A stretch of 64,000 nucleotides of DNA, taken from positions 1,035,346 through 1,099,345 of the forward strand of contig CADCCZ010000001.1 in assembly GCA_902800045.1 (NCBI GenBank), in the 5' to 3' direction. The stretch is from an uncultured Bacteroidia bacterium. Lineage in GTDB: Bacteria > Bacteroidota > Bacteroidia > Bacteroidales > ML635J-15. The notes below the pieces were generated by a model. That model saw nothing but the letters and a program-made list of their open reading frames with translations, made no database searches and was not told where the DNA came from. The translations under genes were made by a program, and so were the position numbers. Shown piece by piece: positions 24,587 through 34,200 of the stretch; positions within the stretch are counted from its first letter, which is position 1; every line of letters starts with the position of its first letter.

Positions 24587-26647
24587 ATGGCAAATAAAGG
24601 AAATATAGGTGTAACAACCGAAAACATCTTCCCAGTAATAAAGAAGTTCTTATACTCCGACCACGAAATTTTCCTCAGGGAATTGGTATCAAACGCAGTA
24701 GATGCAAGTCAGAAACTTAAAACCTTGTCGCAGTCGGGCGAATACAAAGGAAATACCGACGACATTAAAGTAAAGGTATCGGTTAACAAGGACGCAAAGA
24801 CCATCACCGTCAGCGACAACGGCATAGGTATGACCGCCGAAGAAGTTGACAAGTACATCAACCAGATTGCATTTTCGGGTGCAGGCGACTTCCTCGACAA
24901 GTACAAGGACATCGCCAATTCCATCATCGGACATTTCGGTCTTGGTTTCTACTCGTCGTTCATGGTTTCCGAAAAGGTTGAAATCATCACCAAGTCGTAC
25001 CGCGATGGTGCTCAGGCAGTTCGCTGGGAGTGCAACGGTGACCCCGAATACACTCTCGAAGAAACCGAAAAGCCCGAAATCGGTACCGACATCATCCTGC
25101 ACATCGACAGCGAATCTGAAGAATTCCTCGAAGAGAACAGAATCAAGGAAATGCTTGAGAAATACTGCAAATTCTTGCCAGTACCAGTCGTTTTCGGAAA
25201 GAAAAAGGAATGGAAGGACGGCAAGGAGCAGGAAACCGCCGAGGACAACATCATTAACGACACAAACCCAGCTTGGAAGAAGAAACCGACCGACCTCAAG
25301 GACGAAGACTACATGAAGTTCTACCACGAACTCTACCCGATGAACTTCGAGGAACCATTGTTCTACATCCACCTGAATGTCGATTACCCGTTCAACCTGA
25401 CAGGTATCCTCTACTTCCCGAAACTGAAGTCGAACCTCGATGTAAACAAGAACAAGATTCAACTTTACTGCAATCAGGTTTTCGTTACCGATTCGGTCGA
25501 AGGCATTGTTCCAGAATACCTTATGTTGTTGCACGGTGTACTTGACTCACCAGACATCCCATTGAATGTTTCGAGAAGCTACCTGCAGAGCGATTCAAAC
25601 GTAAAGAAGATTTCGAGCCACATTACCAAGAAGGTTGGCGACCGTCTTGCCGAGATTTTCAAGAACGACCGCAGCGAGTTCGAAAAGAAATGGGACGACA
25701 TAAAATTGTTTATCGAGTTCGGTATGCTATCGGACGAAAAGTTCTACGAAAAGGCTGAAAAGTTTGCTCTCATCAAGAACACCGAAGGCAAATACTTCAC
25801 TTTCGAGGAATACAAGAAGAAGATTGAACCAGAACAGACCGACAAGGACAAACAGCTCGTTTACCTCTACGCAACCGACGTCGAAGACCAGTATTCGTAC
25901 ATTCAGGCAGCCAAAGGCAAAGGCTACGATGTGTTGCTGATGGACGGTCAACTTGACATTCATTTCATCAATTACCTTGAACAGAAATTCGGAGAGTGCC
26001 ATTTTGTCCGTGTCGACTCCGACATTATCGACAACCTTATCCGCAAGGAAGAAAAGATTGAGTCGGTTCTCGGTGCCAACGAGCAGGACGACATCAAATG
26101 GGCATTCCAGGGCGTAACACCAGAAGACAAGCGCTTCTACGTCGTAAGCGACAGCATGTCGCCCGAAGATATGCCAGTAGTAATTGTCCGCGAAGAATTT
26201 ATGCGTCGTATGAAGGATATGTCGGCTTTCAGTGGCGGAACAAACTTCTACCGCGACATGCCCGACGACTACAAGGTCATCGTCAACACCAACCACCCGC
26301 TCATCGTAAGCATCAGCAAGGACTTGGAAAAGGCAACCGCCGACAAGCGCAGTGAAATCAACGCCGAAGCCGACAAGCTGAAAGCCGAGAAGGATGCTCT
26401 TGACGAAAAGATGAAGCAGTACAAGACCGAGGACGAAAAGCCTGTTGAGGAAAAGAATCGTCTCGATGATTTGCGCAAGCAGATTAACGAGAACGACGAC
26501 AAGCGCAGGGACTTGTACAAGGAATACGGCAAGAGCCAGAAGATTGTCAGCCAGTTGTTCGACCTTGCTTTGCTTGCCAACAATCTGCTCAAGGGCGAAT
26601 CACTCAGCAAGTTTGTTGAACGTAGCGTCGATTTGCTGAAGAAATAA
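24587..26647 (+). CDS. htpG: Molecular chaperone HtpG (Hsp90)
   Basis: Bacterial Hsp90, an ATP-driven cytoplasmic chaperone dimer. The 686-residue protein has the N-terminal GHKL ATPase with FLRELVSNAVDASQKL, VSDNGIGMT and IGHFGLGFYSSFMV, the middle domain (YINVSRSYLQSD-type segment at NVSRSYLQSDSNVKKIS) and a C-terminal dimerisation domain carrying a charged Lys/Glu-rich helical insert (about 580-650). Length is slightly above the E. coli protein. It is monocistronic, ending in a strong bidirectional terminator, and its control region lacks the housekeeping promoter signature. Confidence 0.97.
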   Translation: MANKGNIGVTTENIFPVIKKFLYSDHEIFLRELVSNAVDASQKLKTLSQSGEYKGNTDDIKVKVSVNKDAKTITVSDNGIGMTAEEVDKYINQIAFSGAGDFLDKYKDIANSIIGHFGLGFYSSFMVSEKVEIITKSYRDGAQAVRWECNGDPEYTLEETEKPEIGTDIILHIDSESEEFLEENRIKEMLEKYCKFLPVPVVFGKKKEWKDGKEQETAEDNIINDTNPAWKKKPTDLKDEDYMKFYHELYPMNFEEPLFYIHLNVDYPFNLTGILYFPKLKSNLDVNKNKIQLYCNQVFVTDSVEGIVPEYLMLLHGVLDSPDIPLNVSRSYLQSDSNVKKISSHITKKVGDRLAEIFKNDRSEFEKKWDDIKLFIEFGMLSDEKFYEKAEKFALIKNTEGKYFTFEEYKKKIEPEQTDKDKQLVYLYATDVEDQYSYIQAAKGKGYDVLLMDGQLDIHFINYLEQKFGECHFVRVDSDIIDNLIRKEEKIESVLGANEQDDIKWAFQGVTPEDKRFYVVSDSMSPEDMPVVIVREEFMRRMKDMSAFSGGTNFYRDMPDDYKVIVNTNHPLIVSISKDLEKATADKRSEINAEADKLKAEKDALDEKMKQYKTEDEKPVEEKNRLDDLRKQINENDDKRRDLYKEYGKSQKIVSQLFDLALLANNLLKGESLSKFVERSVDLLKK

Positions 26648-26678
26648 ATCTCACCAACACTCATAAAAAAACCAAAAA

Positions 26679-26700
26679 GGCGGAGAAATCCGCCTTTTTT
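26679..26700. terminator. Bidirectional intrinsic terminator between htpG and the DUF4838 gene
   Basis: GGCGGA-GAAA-TCCGCC with TTTTTT after it on the plus strand and AAAAA before it, so it serves both converging genes. Confidence 0.9.
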
Positions 26701-28984
26701 ATCTTACAACCACCTCGTCACAGAAAATCCAGCAGGGTTGCCCCACTCCACGATGCCATTCGGGATTCACTCGCAACGACTCGGCTTTCAATCGTACATA
26801 CCTAACATTTTGCTCCGAAACGGGGAACTTGAAACCCACTATCTTACATTCTGCCAAGGATTCCTCGTTCTCGTAAGTCTTGCGAGCTACTTCACGCCAA
26901 TTTTTGCCATTTGACGATACATAGCATGTTACGCACTTGGGAGCAAAAATCCACGACAAAGGATAAAACAAAAAATCGGCACTAACCTCGCTTAGTTCAT
27001 GCTCCGACTCCAAATCCACCACCACATCCATGTCATTTCCCTGAAAACCAAGCCAGTTGAAATAATAATTCATCAAGCCGACTTTTCCATCTGTCAACGC
27101 TTTTGGACCATCGACATCGTAGGTATTGCTCCATTCTGTTGAACAAGAAACTGGTTTGCCTAATGCGAAATTCCGTCCTGTTGACTTTGATACAATATTG
27201 GCAATGTTTTCCTGCATCTGCTTTGGCGTATATTTTGCCTCGTCGAGTTGCTTTACGCCAAGTCTATCGCAATCGGCGACAAACCTTTGCGCCATATCTA
27301 GCATTTCGGGACGCGCAATCCTGTTGCAGCTAGCATCCGTGGTAAAAAACGACAAGTCGGGACTTATTTCGTACAGCGACAAGTCGAGCGTGGCAAAATC
27401 GAGCGGCATCTCAAGCAATCTCAGCCTGTCGTTGTAAATTTTTGCATCGTCATCAGTACAACCATCGTAAGGCGGCACTGCGTATGCCGAAGCAAAGAAT
27501 TTGCGGTAATCGGCAATTTTGTCAGGCGAAAGATAACTATCCTTGGCATCAATGGGATAACCGTAAATATTAAGCACCATGCCCGACTCCAGCAAAGCCT
27601 TTTGCATTGTGTCGTAATACTTTGCAACAAATTCGGAGCGATTTTTCCCGTAATGCACATCTAGGAAACGGCTTCGCAGACTGTCAACATCAATATTTAC
27701 ATTCCACAGCAAATGCGCAATAAGGTATGTCCGCCACTCATAGTTTTCGGTAATGTTCTGGTTTGACCCCTGCTCGAAAATCATTGGAATGCCATGATTG
27801 TGAAAATCTTGCAAATTCGGCTGAATAACATGCAGATTTGGAAACGGGTCCATATAGTTGCGGAACTGCACAACATAATCCCAAAGGAAAATGTTGTGCG
27901 TCAAGTTAGTCCAGTCTGCCAAGTCGCGCTGGAACGAATGTTCCGACGAGTCGGCGGAAATAGGTCTGTGGCGCGGACATTCGATAGAACAGAGCATTAT
28001 GTTCACATTGTCAGCCGGCTTGATGTTCTTTGGCGCGTGGCGCGTCTGCTGATAGGCAAGCGTCGAAATCACCTTGTCGGGAAAACGCTCAGCAACTTGA
28101 TTCACAAACCATATCATTGTCCCCGACTGACCGCCATAAATAGAATCGAGGCGACGACAATTCTCGCACTGGCACGACGAATAATTGTCGTTTTGCGAAA
28201 CCGACCATATTTTCTTGTCGGGATTTTCCTTCATCTTGGCTTCCAAATTCTTGCAAAGCACCTCCATCACTTCGGGATTGCTTAGGCACAACTGCCCGTC
28301 GCGTACACGCCTGCCGTTAATTTCGGAAAACCATTCGGGATGGCTGTCAAAATATTCCGAGACCGGCACCAAATCCTTGAAAGTATGCACAAAAAGTCCC
28401 CATTCGGCATTAAAATCGGCTCGATTGTGCAACTTGTGCCACTTGGCATAACGCGGGTCGGCATTTGGAATCAGTTGCAAGGTCTCACGATAGCGAAACG
28501 ATGGATTCTGAAGGTCGTGGATGTTTAGCACAACCTTGTCCGACTGCGCCTCTATATGCAAGCCGTTGCTACAAGTGTATGTGCAACCAAGATAATTCTC
28601 AAGCAGATGATAAACGCCATACAACGATGCTATTTCTTGATTTCCAAAGATATACAAATTACCATTTTCAGCATGAATCAAGAACCCATCATCGTGAATA
28701 TCAGCCGAATATTTTTTGCAAATGTCCTGAGATATTGCATTGCAACCAATCGAAATGGCATTTCCTCCTGCATACTCACTTGTAGTAACAACGGGATATT
28801 CATGCCCGAAAATTTCGGCAAGAAGTCCACTTAACTCGTATGCTGCTAAGCAATCGTATCCAGAAGTATCACCCTCATACACAACGACATAATCATCTTT
28901 CTGAGAAAGTACCACCGAATTGTGGTCGGCACACGAGCAAAGCACAAGGACAAAGCATGCAAGGATAAAGAAAATATTCTTCAT
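26699..28984 (-). CDS. DUF4838 lipoprotein with C-terminal F5/8-type domain
   Basis: A 761-residue lipoprotein: signal MKNIFFILACFVLVLCSC with the lipobox Cys at 18. An N-terminal beta/alpha domain resembling that of glycoside hydrolases (about 20-140) precedes the DUF4838 core (about 140-470; FRYRETLQLIPNADPRYAKWHKLH, WSVSQNDNYSSCQCENC, HNIFLWDYVVQFRNYMDPFP). The last 150 residues look like a discoidin-type (F5/8 C) carbohydrate-binding fold (FALGKPVSCSTEW.. ALTDGKVG). DUF4838 proteins are suspected surface glycoside hydrolases; activity is not established. The ATG at 28984 is chosen over the frame start at 29008 because it gives the lipoprotein signal. It lies 29 bases after the VWA gene. 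Confidence 0.85.
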   Translation of the reverse strand: MKNIFFILACFVLVLCSCADHNSVVLSQKDDYVVVYEGDTSGYDCLAAYELSGLLAEIFGHEYPVVTTSEYAGGNAISIGCNAISQDICKKYSADIHDDGFLIHAENGNLYIFGNQEIASLYGVYHLLENYLGCTYTCSNGLHIEAQSDKVVLNIHDLQNPSFRYRETLQLIPNADPRYAKWHKLHNRADFNAEWGLFVHTFKDLVPVSEYFDSHPEWFSEINGRRVRDGQLCLSNPEVMEVLCKNLEAKMKENPDKKIWSVSQNDNYSSCQCENCRRLDSIYGGQSGTMIWFVNQVAERFPDKVISTLAYQQTRHAPKNIKPADNVNIMLCSIECPRHRPISADSSEHSFQRDLADWTNLTHNIFLWDYVVQFRNYMDPFPNLHVIQPNLQDFHNHGIPMIFEQGSNQNITENYEWRTYLIAHLLWNVNIDVDSLRSRFLDVHYGKNRSEFVAKYYDTMQKALLESGMVLNIYGYPIDAKDSYLSPDKIADYRKFFASAYAVPPYDGCTDDDAKIYNDRLRLLEMPLDFATLDLSLYEISPDLSFFTTDASCNRIARPEMLDMAQRFVADCDRLGVKQLDEAKYTPKQMQENIANIVSKSTGRNFALGKPVSCSTEWSNTYDVDGPKALTDGKVGLMNYYFNWLGFQGNDMDVVVDLESEHELSEVSADFLFYPLSWIFAPKCVTCYVSSNGKNWREVARKTYENEESLAECKIVGFKFPVSEQNVRYVRLKAESLRVNPEWHRGVGQPCWIFCDEVVVR

Positions 28985-29013
28985 AGGATATAATATTTTG
29001 AAATTCAATGATT

Positions 29014-30408
29014 CTACAGATTCTGCACAGTCATCTCCCCTTCCTTCACACGGAACTTGAATTCAGCCGAGTTCTTTGCCGAATGGCTATGCTGGTCGCG
29101 GAAAACAACGCGGTAATAACCAGGCTGCAAGCGAAGCTTGTAATGAGTCTTGTCTGGCGAAAATTCATAAATGTCGGTCAACCTGTCGCCTTCCTGATGC
29201 AACAAAGTACCGAAAGCGGGACTGCGGAAATTTATTATCACGGTTCCAGGCTGCGGAATATCAATCTTGCGAAGCTTACCCTGGTCGATGCGCACGGCAT
29301 TGACGTATGTACGCGGCATTGTCAGGATTTCCAAATCGTACTGACCGACAATGAGTTTCTGCTTTCTGTCGGCATCGATGGTATGAATCGTGTGCGGCAG
29401 ACCTGTTTCGCGGATTATGCACTTTATGTCGGCATTTGCAGGGTCTTCGCCCTTGACATCCACTAGCAAGGTTCCCTGCGGTGCAGGAACATCAATTATG
29501 TTCAGCTTGCCTTCCTCGATTGTTATGCCGTCCTTATACACTGGCGGAACAGTGTGCACCTTCAACTTGTACTGCGAAAGCACATCCAAATAAATGGTAT
29601 CGGGCTGACCATCAGCATTCATCGTATGCATATAGGTGTAGCGTACATCACCCGACTGCATATCGTGGAACGACATTGCAACATTGGTTTCGGTTGGCTT
29701 GCCATTCGAATCGAGCAAGTTTACACGTACCGCCGTCAACGAGGTAACCTCCGAAACAATGGTCTTTATCGCCTGACGGAACTGTCCTGCGTTTCCTGCA
29801 TCGAAATAGTTGCCCATACAAGCAAGCATATCGGCCTGCTTGACATCGATGTTAATACCGATAATATAAGGTTTCAGCACAACGCCTTTTTTCTGCAAGG
29901 CAGCACTAACCTCGCAGGGGTCGCCGTTGCACATTTCAATGCCGTCGGTAATGAGGATTATAATATTGCGGCTGTCGTTGCCTTCGGGGAAATCGCCCTC
30001 GCTTTGTCCGAGCGAATATGCAATCGGCGTTGTTCCCTTGGGCGTTATCGACATCAGCTTGTCGCGTATGATTCCAATGGTGCGCTCGCCAAACGACACT
30101 TCAAGCTTTGAATCGTGGCAATCCTGCGGTGGCACTGGACTTTGATGTCCGTAAACGCGCAAAGCCACCTCGAGCGGATGCTTTTTCTGAACCCTCTCGA
30201 GCGAATCAAGCAGTTCGAACATAAGTTCGCGAGCCTTCACAAACTTCTGCGTTCCCTCCCATTTGTCGGACATACTCATCGATGCATCAAAGATGAAAAG
30301 TATGCGAGTTAGCGGAGGTTCAGGTTCTTCGACTATGGGTTTTCGTGTCTGCGAAAATGCAAGCATTGAAACCAAGATGGACAATATAATGAGGACAATC
30401 TTCTTCAT
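29014..30408 (-). CDS. Exported von Willebrand factor A domain protein
   Basis: A 464-residue exported protein (signal to about residue 20, MLAFSQ). The VWA domain (about 34-240) has a complete metal-ion-dependent adhesion site: DASMS at 41-45, the Thr in PKGTTP and the Asp in LITDGIE. The C-terminal half has three repeated beta domains beginning VRVNLLDSNGKP, LLVDVKGEDPA and VIINFRSPAFG, each followed by a DIPAPQG-like linker. VWA domains mediate protein contacts; the partner is unknown. It leads a two-gene operon with the DUF4838 lipoprotein. Confidence 0.85.
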   Translation of the reverse strand: MKKIVLIILSILVSMLAFSQTRKPIVEEPEPPLTRILFIFDASMSMSDKWEGTQKFVKARELMFELLDSLERVQKKHPLEVALRVYGHQSPVPPQDCHDSKLEVSFGERTIGIIRDKLMSITPKGTTPIAYSLGQSEGDFPEGNDSRNIIILITDGIEMCNGDPCEVSAALQKKGVVLKPYIIGINIDVKQADMLACMGNYFDAGNAGQFRQAIKTIVSEVTSLTAVRVNLLDSNGKPTETNVAMSFHDMQSGDVRYTYMHTMNADGQPDTIYLDVLSQYKLKVHTVPPVYKDGITIEEGKLNIIDVPAPQGTLLVDVKGEDPANADIKCIIRETGLPHTIHTIDADRKQKLIVGQYDLEILTMPRTYVNAVRIDQGKLRKIDIPQPGTVIINFRSPAFGTLLHQEGDRLTDIYEFSPDKTHYKLRLQPGYYRVVFRDQHSHSAKNSAEFKFRVKEGEMTVQNL

Positions 30409-30425
30409 AAAAATATTTTATGGTG

Positions 30426-30433
30426 CAAAAATA
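30426..30433 (-). promoter_or_regulatory. -7 element for the VWA operon
   Basis: Minus-strand TATTTTTG, 18 bases before the ATG; a TTTG lies 23 bases further upstream (30457-30460). Confidence 0.4.
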
Positions 30434-30491
30434 AAAAAATAAAATTGTAATATGCACAAAACAAATTCATGTTTGTGTGGTTGTTCCACAT

Positions 30492-30521
30492 TGTAGGAGC
30501 AGGTTAGAATATGCCCCTACA
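30492..30521. repeat. Degenerate REP palindrome after the transposase gene
   Basis: TGTAGGAGCAGG.. GCCCCTACA is an imperfect copy of the 31-bp palindrome inside the neighbouring transposase gene (30750-30780). It lies 10 bases beyond the transposase stop. Confidence 0.65.
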
Positions 30522-30530
30522 GGCCGTATA

Positions 30531-31070
30531 TCATATCTTGTTATTTTCTTCCCATCGTAATGGATTTTCCATTATGTAATTGGCAATCATGGTATAATCC
30601 TCGCCGTCGCGAATGATATGTTCGTAATAATTGCGTTGCCATACGGATGCGCCTTGTGTTTGGCGTAATTCATTGATTTTGCGTGATGAAAATGTTTTCA
30701 ACGCACGAACAATTTCAGACAAACCATGTTTTGTGGGTGGTTGTCCATTTGTAGGGGCAGGTTTGAAACCTGCCCCTACATTGGAAACACCAACACATTC
30801 ATTATCAATTTGTATTATCGCATGAAAATGATCGGGCATTACAATGTGTTCGTGCAAAACAACATTCGGATAATGCGACGGCAAACCATTCCATACGGAT
30901 TCTAGGATTTCACCATATACATTTGTATTCATTCTGCCATCGACAATCTCACCGAACAAACATTCCCTGTCCTTGGTGCATATTGTCACATAATACAATC
31001 CGTTTTGCGAATAATCGTATTCCTTTAGGCGGATTGTTCTGCGATGGTGTAAATTCGGATCGAATGGCAT
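30531..31070 (-). CDS. REP-associated tyrosine transposase (IS200-like, Y1 HUH)
   Basis: A 179-residue HUH single-strand transposase of the REP-associated (RAYT) group. Residues 10-33 carry the RRTIRLKEYDYSQNGLYYVTI segment, the HUH motif is His81-Phe-His83 in VMPDHFHAII, and the catalytic Tyr is in QRNYYEHIIRD (148/149). The ATG at 31070 starts the usual MPFDPNLHHRRTIR; the frame extending to 31139 is rejected because a TACATTTG promoter lies at 31090-31097. Oddly, residues 98-107 (VGAGFKPAPT) are encoded by a perfect 31-bp REP palindrome lying inside the gene in frame, between the HUH and Tyr motifs. Probably active or recently active. Confidence 0.88.
   Translation of the reverse strand: MPFDPNLHHRRTIRLKEYDYSQNGLYYVTICTKDRECLFGEIVDGRMNTNVYGEILESVWNGLPSHYPNVVLHEHIVMPDHFHAIIQIDNECVGVSNVGAGFKPAPTNGQPPTKHGLSEIVRALKTFSSRKINELRQTQGASVWQRNYYEHIIRDGEDYTMIANYIMENPLRWEENNKI
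30750..30780. repeat. Perfect 31-bp REP palindrome inside the transposase gene
   Basis: TGTAGGGGCAGGTTT, one central base, then the exact reverse complement. It codes for GAGFKPAPT in frame within the transposase. A degenerate copy lies at 30492-30521. Confidence 0.9.
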
Positions 31071-31089
31071 AAATGCATATTGTTTGTTG

Positions 31090-31097
31090 CAAATGTA
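31090..31097 (-). promoter_or_regulatory. -7 element for the transposase gene
   Basis: Minus-strand TACATTTG, 20 bases before the ATG at 31070. This decides the start codon. Confidence 0.5.
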
Positions 31098-31137
31098 ATC
31101 AAAAAAAATAAAATGAAACATTCCGTTTATTGTACGC

Positions 31138-31167
31138 AAAAAAAGCAGCCGACCAAAGCCGACTGCT
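31138..31167 (-). terminator. Intrinsic terminator after the FISUMP gene
   Basis: On the minus strand AGCAG...CTGCT enclosing an imperfect GTCGGC stem, followed by a run of seven T. Confidence 0.6.
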
Positions 31168-31201
31168 GTAATTCAAAAATCGTAAATCGTACTTCGTAAA
31201 T

Positions 31202-34200
31202 TTATTGGGAGCAGACTGGACGAACAGACAGCCCATAGCTGCGGGCGGCGCTCCACATGTAGTAATAGTACGGATTGAAGTGGAGGTCCCACGCGGATTG
31301 CGGATTGTTCATAATGTCCGTGCGGAGCGAACTCGACCAGTAGCCGCCGTAGGAACCAACACCATCGTAACTATCATCATAGCGGCAGCCAGCAGCAGGC
31401 AGGAAGATGGTGTTGCCATTGGTGCGGCTGGTGATCAACATCCCATTTATACCATTCAGCGCAGTCCAAGTAGTATCACAATTATCTATCAATTCATACA
31501 TTTCGTCCTGTGTTGGCATTCTCCAGCCTGTGCCCCAGTTGGCTATGGCAGCATCATCTATGGCTTCCAAAGTAGTGAGTGTGTCGGTAAAACCTTGGTA
31601 GCCGTAGTTTGAAGTGAAGCAGTATTTAGTGAAAGAATTCCAATCGCCAGAGCCGGTACAATATCTATAAGTGCTCCAGTTGTAGGTTTCCTTAGTGGTG
31701 GTTTCGCCCCATGCAAAATAGTCACCATAATCCTCGGGATTATTTGCTCCAACATTGCAGGTCGCCCATAATAGTCCGCTTGGCAGACCAAGGTCAACAT
31801 ATCCGTATCCGTCGGTATAGCCCGTTGGATCGCTGTACAAGGTAGGGATTGTTTCTGTTGTAAACGACATAGTATTGCCGTATGCTGTTCCTACGACATT
31901 GACGGCGTATGCCTTGTAATAGTAGGTTGTGCCATCAGCAAGTCCAGTGATATTTGCAGTAAAGCTGCCCGTACCGCTGCCGCTTTGTACGCTTTGCGTG
32001 AGATTGTTAGTATCTGTCCCGTACAGAAATCCGCATGCGAATACCGTAACTCCGCCATCTGAAGTTACATTGCCTGACAACGTTGCTCCCATGGCGGTTA
32101 CATTGCTTGCGAAAGTTGTAGTAACGGTCGGAGCAACTGCAGTTGATGATGCGGACACGCAGATAGGGCGAACAGTGAGCCCATAGTAACGGTCGGAGTA
32201 GTAGTTCATGTCGGAATTGCCCCGACCGAAGTAGAGTCCCCATGCGCGGGTAGTATCACCCATATAAAGCGAACTCGACCAGTAGTCGCCGCTGGAACCG
32301 GCATTGTAGAGACTACTGACGAGGCGGCAGCCAGCAGCAGGCAGGAATATAGAGTTGCCGTTAGGTCCGATGAACAAACGTCCGTTTACGCCGTTCATGG
32401 TTGTCCAAGTTACGGTGCAGCAGATATTCAATTCTTGGAATTCTTCTTTTGTCGGCATACGCCATCCTTCACCCCAGCTTGCAGTTGCGACATCGGCACT
32501 TGCAGGAAGTACTGCGGGCGAATCACTATAAGTATATGAACCAGAGCCATATAATTCATTAGTAGCAGTCTCGCCCCAAGCATAGTAGTTGCCGTATCTA
32601 ATAGGTGTGCTTGCACCTACATTGCATGTTGCCCACTTGGTGCCACTTGGCAAGCCGAGGTCAACATATCCGTATCCGTCCGTATAGCCCGTTGGATTGC
32701 TGTACGAGGTATAGACTATTTCCGTAGTAAAAGACATTACCTCTCCGTATGTTGTATCTTCACTATTGATTGCGTATGCCCTATAATAATAAGTTGTATC
32801 AGATGTAAGTCCTGATAATTCGTATGAAAACATATTTCCTGTTAAATTTGCTGTTACATTTTGTAAAAGGCTGTCTACTCTTGAGCCATAGTAGAATCCG
32901 CAACTTGTTATAGCAGCAATAACAGAATCAGACACATTGCCGTTTAATGTTGCACTTGTCATGGTAACATTAGTTGCAACGGTGGTTCTAACAAGAGAAC
33001 AATCTGCTGAAATTGTTGCTTCCCAACCAGAATATGATTGATAATCATCAGAATGCCACACAACCGTCATTGTTCTACTATAAGATGTAACTGACCATGG
33101 ATCAATACCTCCGCCCCATACTCCCAACAAATTACCAGATTCAACATCACCATCATATACATACATATAATCAAAACGTACATCCTCAACATCAAAATTA
33201 GAAAATGATAACATTACAGGTCCATTACCAGTAAAAGTTGCGGTCATATCCTCATTTAGACTATAATCACCATATGCACCTCCCGAATCGTAGAAATTCA
33301 ATGATTCGCCACAACCAATGCGAACATTAATTCCATTATCCATAAGAATATCAGTCGGTGAAAACGACATTACATCGCCATAGCCAGTGCCTGCGCTACT
33401 TGTAGCATATGCCCTATAATATGTAGTACCAGTGCCAACTCCTGTAATAGTACATGAAAAATCAACATCTATTTCCGTTGAAATAACATTATGCGAAAGG
33501 TCGTCTTCACTTGTACCATAGTAGAATCCACAAGCAATAATGGAAGAAGCATCTGTTCCTGTTATTCGCCCATGCAATATAGCCGACAAATTTGTAACGC
33601 TACTGGCAGCAAGAGTTTCTACATGTGGCAAACTACGAGTAAAATGCAAAGTCACACACTGGTTTTCAGTCAACGACTGCTCTACGGTATCACTGATTAC
33701 AATATCTCCATCAATGGTAGCATACCCAACATATTGCATATCGTCGCCCAATTCAAATTCATTAGCTGTTTCGAATTTTCGCACAACGTCATTTCCTATT
33801 CCAGCGTATTTTATGCTGCAACCACAGCCGCTTCCAACATTCACCATTCTTATGGAATACGAACGGCTTCCTATAATTGCATTCAGTATATATGTCTGCG
33901 GATTTGCAGCCGATATATCAAACACATGCACACCCTCGTTTAGCGAACCTGTGTATTCGGCACACACATGACCTGCAACATCGAGCAATTGCATACGAAC
34001 ATCTTCGCGTTTCAGAACTGCGAGTTCCACTCGAGTCTCACAATCAAACGGATTGGGGACATTCTGCTCCAATCCCATATTTGTTACAATGTTTAAATTG
34101 TTACCGACAGTACCACCAACCACAATTATAGTGTCGGGATATACAACAGACTCAGTCCAGTTTCTAGTAACATTGGTAACTACCACACTATCCATAGGAC

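Noticed and set aside
24689..25534. 281-codon open frame antisense to htpG
   Set aside because: Shadow of the highly biased htpG coding sequence; Val/Phe-rich without domain structure.
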